A stretch of DNA of 20,012 nucleotides from an uncultured Bacilli bacterium. GTDB lineage: Bacteria; Bacillota_I; Bacilli_A; RF39; UBA660. Positions 8,568 through 16,198 of the stretch are shown in pieces. The notes under the pieces are model-generated. The model saw nothing but the letters and a program-made list of their open reading frames with translations. It had not been told where the DNA came from and did no database searches. Location: positions 1 through 20,012 of the forward strand of contig CAKPGR010000020.1 in the NCBI GenBank assembly GCA_934155005.1, written 5' to 3'. Within the stretch, counting starts at the first letter, position 1; every line of letters begins with the position of its first letter. A program made the translations under genes and the position numbers.

Positions 8568-9980
8568 ATGAAAAAAAAGATTATCGGTATTATTATAAGT
8601 GTATTATTAATTATAAATATAGTTTTCTTTATTTTTGAGTTTAATACATTAGTATTTATAAATAAAATAATACCATTTATCGGAAATTTATTGTTATTAA
8701 TTTTAGTCACTTTTCAAATATATTTATTATATAAAATTATTAATAATATAAAAATAAAAAAAATAATATACATTATTATGTTATTTCTAAATATCATAAT
8801 ATTTATACTTAATATCAGTGCTAATATATTTGATAAATTTATGAGTAATCTAACTGATAATGAAGAAATTTATACAAGTACTATAATTGTTAGAACTGAT
8901 AGTAATATAACTAGTACCAATGATTTAGTTAATGTAAATATAGGTCAATCAAGTGATAAGTTAGATTATGAAAATTATAAATTAGGACATGACTATTTAG
9001 AAAAACATAATAAATTACAAAATAATTTTTACGATTATAATGATTATAAATTAGCTATTAGTGATTTACTTAACGGAAATATTGATGCTTTGATTATATC
9101 AGGTGATTATCTAAATTTATACGATGAATATTTTGAAAATTTAGATTCAAAGGTAAGACCAATTATAGATAATTTAGAATACTCTGTTAAAATAGATTCC
9201 AATAAAACTAAGGATCAATCAGAACCATTTACTATGCTAGTTATAGGCGCTGATGGTGATGGGGGCGCTACATATAATGCTGATGTGTTAATATTAATGA
9301 CAGTTAATCCAAATACAAAAAAGGTTGTTATGGTTGATGTTGTTAGAGATACGTATGCGCTTAATCTTGGAAATAATAAAATGGATAAAATCACTCATTC
9401 TGGTTGGTATGGTACACAAAATGTTGCTGATACAGTAGGAAATTTATTTGATATAAAAATAGATTATTATATTAGAATGAATTTTAATTCAGTTATAGAT
9501 TTTATAGACTTAATGGGTGGTATTGATATTGATGTTCCATATAAAATTAATGTTAAAAATGGTAAAACTAGTTATTATGTAGATAAAGGTTACAGACATT
9601 TAAACGGAACTGAAACCTTAGCCTTAGCTCGTACTAGAAAGATGCCTGGAAGTAGTTTGTATACAAGAGGAAGAATGCAAATGAATATTATTGAACAAAC
9701 TATAAAACAAATGGATAGAAATTTTATTATTAATAATTTCTTTACAACATTTAATTTGATTTCTGATAATGTTGTAACAAATATATCAAAACAAGATTTA
9801 TACTATTATATTCAAAAATATATTGATATTAAAGATGAATTAGTCTTTAGTGAAAATTCTCTTAATGGTAGTGATAGTCAATATTACCATGAAGGAATGA
9901 AGCAATATTTATATACTTATAAGGTTGATGAAAATAGTTTAAATGAAATGAAAACCTTATTAAAGGACAACTTAAAATAG
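8568..9980 (+). CDS. LytR-CpsA-Psr (LCP) family cell-wall polymer ligase
   Basis: Attaches undecaprenyl-pyrophosphate-linked polymers to peptidoglycan on the outer face of the membrane. The 470-residue protein has three hydrophobic helices (about 4-24, 31-56, 64-88). Next comes an extracellular accessory region (about 95-215), as in CpsA-like members. The LCP domain begins near TMLVIGADGDGG and includes the catalytic-site arginines in VVRDTY (R260), RTR (R355, R357) and RGRMQ (R367, R369). The more usual PRD is VRD here. A GTG at 8559 is in frame, but AGGTGA at 8557-8562 places ribosomes at the ATG 8568. Last gene of the operon; the terminator stem begins within its final codons. Confidence 0.93.
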   Translation: MKKKIIGIIISVLLIINIVFFIFEFNTLVFINKIIPFIGNLLLLILVTFQIYLLYKIINNIKIKKIIYIIMLFLNIIIFILNISANIFDKFMSNLTDNEEIYTSTIIVRTDSNITSTNDLVNVNIGQSSDKLDYENYKLGHDYLEKHNKLQNNFYDYNDYKLAISDLLNGNIDALIISGDYLNLYDEYFENLDSKVRPIIDNLEYSVKIDSNKTKDQSEPFTMLVIGADGDGGATYNADVLILMTVNPNTKKVVMVDVVRDTYALNLGNNKMDKITHSGWYGTQNVADTVGNLFDIKIDYYIRMNFNSVIDFIDLMGGIDIDVPYKINVKNGKTSYYVDKGYRHLNGTETLALARTRKMPGSSLYTRGRMQMNIIEQTIKQMDRNFIINNFFTTFNLISDNVVTNISKQDLYYYIQKYIDIKDELVFSENSLNGSDSQYYHEGMKQYLYTYKVDENSLNEMKTLLKDNLK

Positions 9981-9999
9981 ATTAAAATCTATTTTTTTT
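9974..9999 (+). terminator. Intrinsic terminator of the polysaccharide operon
   Basis: AAAATAGATT (9974-9983) pairs with AATCTATTTT (9986-9995) and is followed by further T residues to 9999. The stop codon of the LCP gene (9978-9980) lies inside the left arm. The stem is A/T-rich, so it may be leaky. Confidence 0.75.
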
Positions 10000-10068
10000 A
10001 ATAATTATATGATAAAAAAATACTATCAAAAAAATTTCATGATAAGCCTTATTTTTTTCTTATTTAAC

Positions 10069-10096
10069 TAGACAATAAAAAAAATTGTGATATAAT
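10069..10096 (+). promoter_or_regulatory. Promoter of lon (extended -10)
   Basis: TAGACA (10069-10074), 16 bases, then TATAAT (10091-10096) preceded by TGA (10088-10090), an extended -10. Transcription should start near 10103, giving a leader of about 20 bases with GGAGGTG before the lon start. No CIRCE or CtsR heptad repeat was seen around it, so heat-shock control of the classical kind is not supported. Confidence 0.75.
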
Positions 10097-10122
10097 AAAA
10101 GACAAAAATTTGGAGGTGTAGT

Positions 10123-12414
10123 ATGAAATTAGATTTGCCTGTATTAATAGTAAAAGGTTTTGTCTTGCTTCCAAATAATGAGCTTAAATTAGATATAGAA
10201 ATTAATAAAGAAATACTAGATATATCAAAAGAACTTTATGAAAATAAAATATTAGTGGTAACAGATTTAGATGATTTAGAAGAAACAACTAATATAACTA
10301 ATTTACCTAAAATTGGCGTTATTGCTAAAATAAAACAAAAAATAGAACTTCCAAACAAAAAATTTCGTTTAACTTTAAAAGGAATTATAAGAGCAAGTAT
10401 TTTAGAATATATGAATGATGACAAAGACTTATTTGCCATTATAAAAGAGATAGAATATAAATCTGGTAATGATGATGAAATATTAAAAGAAAAACTAAAA
10501 AATGAGTTGATTGAATATACTAAATTACCATCTACATCTAATAGCTTTTTAAATCAAATAAGTGTAAATAATTTAGAAAAACTTACAGATATAATTCCTT
10601 ATAATTTAAACATAAAAGAAAATAGATTACTTGAATATCAACAAAATACTAATTCTAAAACAAGAATGAAAATGATACTTGAAGATATTTATAAAGAAAA
10701 AAAGTTATATAATTTAGAACAAGATTTAGATATAAAATTAAATCAAGAAATAGATAAAAGTCAAAAAAACTTCTTTTTAAGAGAAAAACTAAAAATAATA
10801 AAAGAAGAACTTGGTGATAATAATTTTGTTAATAGTGAAATAGATATTTTAAAAGAAAGATTAAATAACTTAGATGCAAATATAAATATTAAAGAAAGAA
10901 TAAAAAGAGAAATAAATAGATATGAACTTTTACATTCAACTTCACCAGAGATAAATATTACAAGAGATTATATAGAATGGCTTTTAGATTTACCATGGAA
11001 GAATTATACTATTGATAATGATAATTTAATAGAAGTAAGACAAAAATTAGATGAATCACATAGTGGACTTTTAAAAGTAAAAACAAGAATTATTGAATAC
11101 TTAGCCGTCAAACAATTAACAAATTGTATTAGAGGACCAATTTTATGTTTAGTTGGACCTCCTGGAGTAGGTAAAACAACTCTTGCATATTCTATCGCAA
11201 ATGCAATGAATAGAAAATTTGTAAAAATATCAGTTGGTGGAATTAATGACGAAGCAGAATTAATAGGGCATAGAAAAGCTTACATAGGTTCAAGTCCTGG
11301 CAAAATAATTACTCAAATAAAAAAGGCTAAAACAGCTAATCCTGTTTTTCTAATAGATGAAATAGATAAGATGGTAAAAAATTTTAAAGGAGATCCAGCA
11401 AGTGTTTTATTAGAGGTATTAGATCCAGAACAAAATAAATATTTCACAGATAATTATATTGAAGAAGAATTTGATTTATCAAAAGTTATGTTTATAGCAA
11501 CAGCTAATTATGTAGAAGATATACCAGAAGCATTAAGAGATAGATTAGAAATAGTAAATTTATCTAGTTATACAGAATTTGAAAAACTGGATATAGCTAA
11601 AAAGTATCTTTTACCTAAGATTTGTAAAGAACATGGTATAAATTATGAGTGCATAAAAATAAAAGATGAAATATTACTTAAAATTATAAAAAATTATACA
11701 AAAGAAGCTGGTGTAAGAGAATTAGATAGGATATTATCGTCAATTATAAGAAAAATTATAACAAGTCTTGCTAGTCATAAAATAACAATGAACAAATATA
11801 TTGTTGATAATAAAAAATTAATAGAATTTTTAGGAGAAGAAAAATATCCAAATATAAAAATAAAAAAATTAGATATTGGTGTTGTAAATGGACTTGCATA
11901 TACACCTTTCGGTGGAGATATATTACCACTTGAGGTAAGTATTTTTAAAGGCAAAGGTGAACTAATTTTAACAGGATCACTCGGAGAGGTTATGAAAGAA
12001 AGTGCGATAGTTGCTATAAATTATATAAAATCAAATTATAAATATTTTAAAATAGATTATGATAAATTAATTAATAATGATATCCATATACATATACCTA
12101 ATGCTGCAATCAAAAAAGATGGGCCAAGTGCTGGTATAGCCTTAACAACAGCTTTAATAAGTTTATTTAAGAATAAAAAAATAGGCTCTAATATAGCATT
12201 TACAGGAGAAATTAGCTTAACAGGTAATGTTTTACCTGTTGGTGGGTTAAAAGAAAAAAGTATAGGAGCACTTAGAGCAGGTATTGATACTATTTATATT
12301 CCAGATTCTAACATTAGGGATTTAGATAAACTACCAAAAGAAGTAATTGAAAAGATAAAATTTATCCCTATTAAAAACTATAAAGATTTATATAAAGATT
12401 TAGAGGTGAAATAA
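10123..12414 (+). CDS. lon: ATP-dependent protease Lon (LonA type)
   Basis: Hexameric cytoplasmic AAA+ protease that unfolds and degrades misfolded and regulatory proteins. The 763-residue protein is full length. It has a LON substrate-binding domain (about 1-190), a helical linker, Walker A GPPGVGKT (345-352), Walker B VFLIDE (408-413) and the AAA+ lid. The C-terminal protease domain has serine in DGPSAG (S669) and lysine in KEKSIGALRAG (K712), spaced 43 apart as in E. coli Lon. No membrane segment is present, excluding LonB. TGGAGGTG lies just upstream of the ATG. The stop codon overlaps the start of the next gene by one base. In B. subtilis lonA also lies upstream of the spoVID-ysxE region. 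Confidence 0.97.
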   Translation: MKLDLPVLIVKGFVLLPNNELKLDIEINKEILDISKELYENKILVVTDLDDLEETTNITNLPKIGVIAKIKQKIELPNKKFRLTLKGIIRASILEYMNDDKDLFAIIKEIEYKSGNDDEILKEKLKNELIEYTKLPSTSNSFLNQISVNNLEKLTDIIPYNLNIKENRLLEYQQNTNSKTRMKMILEDIYKEKKLYNLEQDLDIKLNQEIDKSQKNFFLREKLKIIKEELGDNNFVNSEIDILKERLNNLDANINIKERIKREINRYELLHSTSPEINITRDYIEWLLDLPWKNYTIDNDNLIEVRQKLDESHSGLLKVKTRIIEYLAVKQLTNCIRGPILCLVGPPGVGKTTLAYSIANAMNRKFVKISVGGINDEAELIGHRKAYIGSSPGKIITQIKKAKTANPVFLIDEIDKMVKNFKGDPASVLLEVLDPEQNKYFTDNYIEEEFDLSKVMFIATANYVEDIPEALRDRLEIVNLSSYTEFEKLDIAKKYLLPKICKEHGINYECIKIKDEILLKIIKNYTKEAGVRELDRILSSIIRKIITSLASHKITMNKYIVDNKKLIEFLGEEKYPNIKIKKLDIGVVNGLAYTPFGGDILPLEVSIFKGKGELILTGSLGEVMKESAIVAINYIKSNYKYFKIDYDKLINNDIHIHIPNAAIKKDGPSAGIALTTALISLFKNKKIGSNIAFTGEISLTGNVLPVGGLKEKSIGALRAGIDTIYIPDSNIRDLDKLPKEVIEKIKFIPIKNYKDLYKDLEVK

Positions 12415-13703
12415 TGGAAGAAAAATTTAACATAGAATATCAATCTTTATTTTCTATATTTTTATTTGATTCATTAATTTTTTTGAATGAAAATGAAATG
12501 AATGAATCATTAAAAACTATAACAAACGTAAAGACAATAAAAACTTTATTTAGTTATTATGTAGATTATATTTTAGATGTAAAAATTTATCCTGAGGAAA
12601 TTAAGAATAAATTACTTAAAATTGCTGATTATATAGATTATCCAGAAATTAAAGAAAAAATAAATAAATTAAATGATTTTTCGTATCAATTTTATTATAA
12701 AGAGTTAACTTCAAAATATAATGATTTATCATTTTATAATGATGGTAACGCTATTATGTGGAGTAAAAAAGATATAAGTGAATCTTTAAAATATGATTTT
12801 AGAGTTTTATTTCTGTATTTGAAAGATGACAAACTAGAAAATAATCTACCATTTCTTTTAGATCAAAAATTTTTAGCAAGTTTAAGAAAAATATATATGA
12901 TAGATAAGGATTTATTTTATAACAGTCTTTTTACGAATCGTTATATCAAAATATTAAAAATGAATATTGATTTTTTAAATAATATAGATGATAATATAAT
13001 TAAACTTTATATAAAACATAATTATATGAATCAAGAAAATTATGTTATAAATTTAAACGAAATGGAAAAAATGAAAAAAGATTGTTTAAAATTAATGGAT
13101 ATGATATGTAATGATAAAAGAATATTTAATTATGGAGATTTTTTAAGCCATTATAAAATGTTATTATTAGAAGAATATTTGTTTAATAATGGTAAAATAA
13201 ATGAACAAATTTTAGATTTAGAATTTATTTATTCATATATTGATGGAATAAGTGATAACTTTTTACCTAATAATTCTAAAAAATTATTAATTGATTTAAT
13301 GGATACAGCTAAAAAAAATTCTTGTAATTTAGAAGAGTATAATCATTATTTAGTCAGATTAAATAGTTTAGAAGTAAGTAAACATATTAATTATAAAGAA
13401 AGAATTTTAAGAACTAATCATTTTTTAATTGATGAAAAGGAATTAAAAGAATCTGTAAAATCTATAAAAAATGATTTACATGCTTTTAAAATCTTTATGC
13501 TTGATAATGACACCTATGAAAAAAACAAAGAAAAATTATTTAATAATATGAATGCTTATTCTATAAATTTTTTTATAAAATTAAATCCAGATTTATTTTT
13601 AGATGATTTAGCTAATAGTAGAGCAAAGGAAATAATTAAAAACTCTAATATTAAGGGAAAAAATAAAACATTAAAAAAGTTAAAACAAATAGAAAAATTA
13701 TAA
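12414..13703 (+). CDS. Unrecognised 429-residue helical protein coupled to lon
   Basis: I do not recognise this family. The protein is rich in Lys, Asn, Leu, Ile and Asp. It has no signal peptide, no obvious membrane helix, no cysteine-pair zinc motif and no nucleotide-binding loop; the pattern looks like a soluble, mostly alpha-helical protein, ending in a basic tail (about 410-429, rich in Lys). Its ATG overlaps the lon stop as TAATG, with GAGGTG inside the end of lon as ribosome-binding site, and a terminator follows, so it is co-transcribed and coupled with lon. An adaptor, substrate or regulator of Lon is a possible role by position only. It is not EngB (YsxC), which occupies this place in B. 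subtilis: no GTPase motif is present. Confidence 0.85.
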   Translation: MEEKFNIEYQSLFSIFLFDSLIFLNENEMNESLKTITNVKTIKTLFSYYVDYILDVKIYPEEIKNKLLKIADYIDYPEIKEKINKLNDFSYQFYYKELTSKYNDLSFYNDGNAIMWSKKDISESLKYDFRVLFLYLKDDKLENNLPFLLDQKFLASLRKIYMIDKDLFYNSLFTNRYIKILKMNIDFLNNIDDNIIKLYIKHNYMNQENYVINLNEMEKMKKDCLKLMDMICNDKRIFNYGDFLSHYKMLLLEEYLFNNGKINEQILDLEFIYSYIDGISDNFLPNNSKKLLIDLMDTAKKNSCNLEEYNHYLVRLNSLEVSKHINYKERILRTNHFLIDEKELKESVKSIKNDLHAFKIFMLDNDTYEKNKEKLFNNMNAYSINFFIKLNPDLFLDDLANSRAKEIIKNSNIKGKNKTLKKLKQIEKL

Positions 13704-13740
13704 TTTAGATTATTGATAGATTAAACCAATAATAATATAA

Positions 13741-13769
13741 AGAATATTCATTTTTGAATATTTTTTTTT
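13741..13769 (+). terminator. Intrinsic terminator after lon and its partner gene
   Basis: AATATTCA (13743-13750) pairs with TGAATATT (13755-13762) around a TTTT loop, extended by an A-T and a G-T pair at the base, and followed by T residues to 13769. This separates the lon unit from the LysM gene unit. Confidence 0.85.
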
Positions 13770-13846
13770 GACAAAAAATTAGTTAGTATAAAAGATAGGT
13801 ATATAAAATAAATAATATCTTTTTTGTTCTAAAATTACCTTAGTTT

Positions 13847-13868
13847 TATATAATTAAGTAAAAGGAGG
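13847..13868 (+). promoter_or_regulatory. Possible promoter -10 and strong RBS of the LysM/kinase-fold pair
   Basis: TATAAT stands at 13849-13854, but the best -35 (TTGTTC, 13824-13829) is poor and 19 bases away. A second TTGACA at 13768-13773 has only a 13-base gap to TATAAA at 13787. The lack of a good housekeeping -35 could mean a sporulation sigma factor is used, which I cannot confirm. AAAGGAGG (13861-13868) is an ideal ribosome-binding site eight bases before the ATG. Confidence 0.35.
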
Positions 13869-13876
13869 ATAATTTT

Positions 13877-14500
13877 ATGAATAAAATAATTCCATTTAAA
13901 AAAGAAATTATATTTAAAACAAATATAAAAGAGATAACGAGTATTTCATTAGAACATACATTATCTTTAAAAGAGGGTAATGTAATTAATGGAAATTTTA
14001 TTATAAGTGGAGACTATAAAATGCTTGATACAAGTGTTAATAAAGAAGATTTTTCATATGAAATACCATTTACAGCTTGTATAGATGAAAATTATATTTT
14101 GGATGATATCAAAATTGATATAGATGATTTTTATTATGAAGTAATAAATGATAATATATTAGAAGTTAATATAGATGTTAAAGTTGATAACATAAAAGAA
14201 AAAGAACTGGAAGAAAAAACACGAGTAATTGAAGAGTTGCCAATAGAAAGTAGTAATGAAGAATTAGAGCAAGAAAAAAGATGTATTGAGGATGAGAATC
14301 TTAGTATAAGTAATGTAACAGATTTATTTGAAACAGATGATTCTAATTCATATCGTAGTTATACAGTTTATATTGTAAGAGAAAATGATACTATTGAATC
14401 TATAATGACTAAATATGCTGTAAAAAAAGAAGATTTAGAACCTTACAATGATTTATCTGAGATAAAAATAGGTGATAAAATAATAATTCCGGCCTTATGA
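13877..14500 (+). CDS. LysM protein with SpoVID-like N-terminal domain
   Basis: In Bacillus, SpoVID sits on the forespore surface and helps the coat encase the spore, using a C-terminal LysM domain. This 207-residue protein has the same layout in reduced form. Residues 1-105 are a beta-rich domain with the pattern SISLE, INGNFIISGDY and FSYEIPF. Residues 106-158 are a Glu-rich linker, and the LysM domain fills about 161-206 (YTVYIVRENDTIESIM, then IKIGDKIIIPAL). There is no signal peptide, which fits a mother-cell cytoplasmic protein rather than a secreted wall hydrolase. B. subtilis SpoVID is much longer, mainly in the linker. The following gene resembles ysxE, spoVID's neighbour. The LysM call is firm; the SpoVID link is inferred from pattern and order. 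Confidence 0.9.
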   Translation: MNKIIPFKKEIIFKTNIKEITSISLEHTLSLKEGNVINGNFIISGDYKMLDTSVNKEDFSYEIPFTACIDENYILDDIKIDIDDFYYEVINDNILEVNIDVKVDNIKEKELEEKTRVIEELPIESSNEELEQEKRCIEDENLSISNVTDLFETDDSNSYRSYTVYIVRENDTIESIMTKYAVKKEDLEPYNDLSEIKIGDKIIIPAL

Positions 14501-15390
14501 TAGAAATAGATAATATATTAAAAAAACATGATTTAAGAACTAATTATTATAAAAGAATGGGTAAAGCAACGCTTATAAATTCTAATAAAGGATTATTAAT
14601 ATTAAAACCAAAAATTGATTCTAATATTTATAGTTATCTAGATTCTAGAAGTTTTAATTATTATCCAAAAAAAGTAATTGATGATAATGAATATGATATT
14701 ACAGAATATATAGATGATATAAGTATGCCAGAAGACCAAAAAATACTAGATTTAATAAATCTAGTTTCTTTATTACATAATAAGACAACGTATTATAAAA
14801 ATGTTACAATAGATGACTTTAAAAAAAATTATGAAGATATTAAAAACAACATTGAATATTTATCAAATTATTATAATGATTTAATTAGTATAATTGAATC
14901 AAAAGTTTATATGAGTCCAGCAGAACTTTTACTAGCTTCCAATATATCTATTATTTTAAGCGCTATATCATTTGCTGACTACGAGCTTAATAAATGGTAT
15001 AAATTAATAGAAAATAAAAATCAAAGAAGATATGTGGTTCTTCACAATAATTTAAAATTAGATCATTTTATAAAAAATAAAGGTTCTTATTTAATTAGTT
15101 GGGATAAATCAACAATTGATATACCAATTTATGATTTATATAAATTATATAAAAGTCATGCAACTAGTTTTGATTTTAAATATATTTTAGAAAAATATGA
15201 GCAAAATTATCCATTATTAGAAGAAGAAAAAAAACTATTTTTTATTTTAATTTCTTTGCCTGACAAAATTGATTTAAATGATAATTTATATAATTCATGT
15301 TTAAAAATTAATAAAATGCTTGATTATTTATACAAAACTAATTCTTTAATATCACCATATTACCTTAAAGATACAAAAACCGATGAATAA
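14497..15390 (+). CDS. CotS/YsxE-like kinase-fold protein, probably catalytically impaired
   Basis: The 297-residue protein follows the aminoglycoside/choline kinase fold as seen in spore-coat proteins CotS and YsxE. It has a short N-lobe, an LVSLLHNKT helix (89-97) typical of the family, a catalytic-loop equivalent VLHNNLKLDHF (181-191), and LISWDKS (199-205) supplying the metal-binding Asp (D203), then IPIYDLYKLYK. The usual catalytic-loop HGD is HNN (183-185), so the catalytic Asp is replaced by Asn. Its ATG overlaps the LysM gene stop (ATGA), so the pair is translationally coupled. In B. subtilis ysxE directly follows spoVID, which is the best support for a coat-related role. Identification from sequence alone is moderate. 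Confidence 0.85.
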   Translation: MIEIDNILKKHDLRTNYYKRMGKATLINSNKGLLILKPKIDSNIYSYLDSRSFNYYPKKVIDDNEYDITEYIDDISMPEDQKILDLINLVSLLHNKTTYYKNVTIDDFKKNYEDIKNNIEYLSNYYNDLISIIESKVYMSPAELLLASNISIILSAISFADYELNKWYKLIENKNQRRYVVLHNNLKLDHFIKNKGSYLISWDKSTIDIPIYDLYKLYKSHATSFDFKYILEKYEQNYPLLEEEKKLFFILISLPDKIDLNDNLYNSCLKINKMLDYLYKTNSLISPYYLKDTKTDE

Positions 15391-15525
15391 AAAAAGTAAA
15401 AATAAGATAAAAATATTAAATCTAGTAATAATAAAAAATGTTAAAATTAATTGATAAAAAATAAGTAAACCTGTTATAATTAAAAAAATTACCCATTTGC
15501 CTCTACCATACCAAAAATTATTCAT
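15352..15525 (-). CDS. Small two-helix membrane protein, convergent
   Basis: A 57-residue frame begins MNNFWYGRGKWV and then has two strongly hydrophobic segments (about 11-31 and 36-55). AGGTGG lies four bases before the ATG on the minus strand, slightly close but usable. A longer in-frame ATG at 15567 lacks such a site. Its 3' end overlaps the kinase-fold gene tail to tail by 39 bases, and it fills an otherwise unexplained gap. The organised start (charged, aromatic, then helices) looks like a real protein rather than random A/T-rich reading. Function unknown. Confidence 0.5.
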   Translation of the reverse strand: MNNFWYGRGKWVIFLIITGLLIFYQLILTFFIITRFNIFILFLLFLFIGFCIFKVIW

Positions 15526-15622
15526 AAAACCACCTATAATATTATATGTAAGTAAATATTTATTCATAGTTAAATAACTAAGTAAATTATATATTTATAC
15601 TACTAGATAATACGCTTTATCT

Positions 15623-15651
15623 TGTTTTTTTATATATTGATGTGTTAAAAT
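15623..15651 (+). promoter_or_regulatory. Promoter of yqeG-yqeH (extended -10)
   Basis: TTGTTT (15623-15628), 17 bases, then TAAAAT (15646-15651) preceded by TGT (15643-15645). The -35 is weak, compensated by the extended -10. Start of transcription would be near 15658, practically at the ribosome-binding site AAGAGGAG, so the leader is very short. Confidence 0.5.
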
Positions 15652-15670
15652 TGTTAAGAGGAGTGGTTGT

Positions 15671-16198
15671 ATGGAAATATATGTTCCAGATGTGTATAAA
15701 AAAAGTGTTTTAGAGGTTAATTATAAAAAGTTAAATGATAGTGGTGTTAAATGTTTTTTATTTGATTTAGATAATACTATTGCCCCTTTTAATAAAAAAG
15801 ATGTAAATGAAAGAATTGTTGATTTATTTAATATGTTAAATAAAAAAAATATGAAGTTAATTATCTTTTCTAATAGTCCTAAATCAAGAGTTGAAATGTT
15901 TGCTAAAAAGCTTAATATAGACTATATTAGTAGTGCTAGAAAACCTTTTACAAAAAAACTTGAAGATTTATTAAATAAAAATAAATTAAAAGAAAATGAA
16001 GTTGCTATTATAGGAGATCAATTATTAACTGATATTAAAGTTGGTAATAAAGTTGGTATATTAACAGTTTTAGTTGATCCAATTTCATCCTATGATCCTA
16101 TCTGGACTAAGATTTCTAGAAGAAGAGAAAAGAATATCAAAAGAAAATTAAGAGATAAAGGTTTATTTAAAGGACATTATTATGATGAAAAAGTGTAG
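15671..16198 (+). CDS. yqeG: YqeG family HAD IIIA-type phosphatase
   Basis: Cytoplasmic HAD-superfamily phosphatase of unknown physiological substrate, conserved in Bacillota next to yqeH. The 175-residue protein has motif I FDLDNT (D32, D34), motif II in FSNS (66-69), the motif III lysine in ARKP (K91) and motif IV GDQLLTD (115-121), all intact. A basic stretch, SRRREKNIKRKL (149-160), lies near the C-terminus. It overlaps yqeH by 17 bases. AAGAGGAG seven bases upstream supports the start. Confidence 0.95.
   Translation: MEIYVPDVYKKSVLEVNYKKLNDSGVKCFLFDLDNTIAPFNKKDVNERIVDLFNMLNKKNMKLIIFSNSPKSRVEMFAKKLNIDYISSARKPFTKKLEDLLNKNKLKENEVAIIGDQLLTDIKVGNKVGILTVLVDPISSYDPIWTKISRRREKNIKRKLRDKGLFKGHYYDEKV

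Noticed and set aside
10040..10062. A second terminator-like stem, ATAAG/CTTAT followed by T residues, before the lon promoter
   Set aside because: The arms leave only a single-base loop, which cannot fold.
13709..13733. Inverted repeat ATTATTG/CAATAAT just after the lon partner gene
   Set aside because: Seven weak pairs with an eleven-base loop are expected by chance in such A/T-rich sequence; the real terminator follows at 13741.
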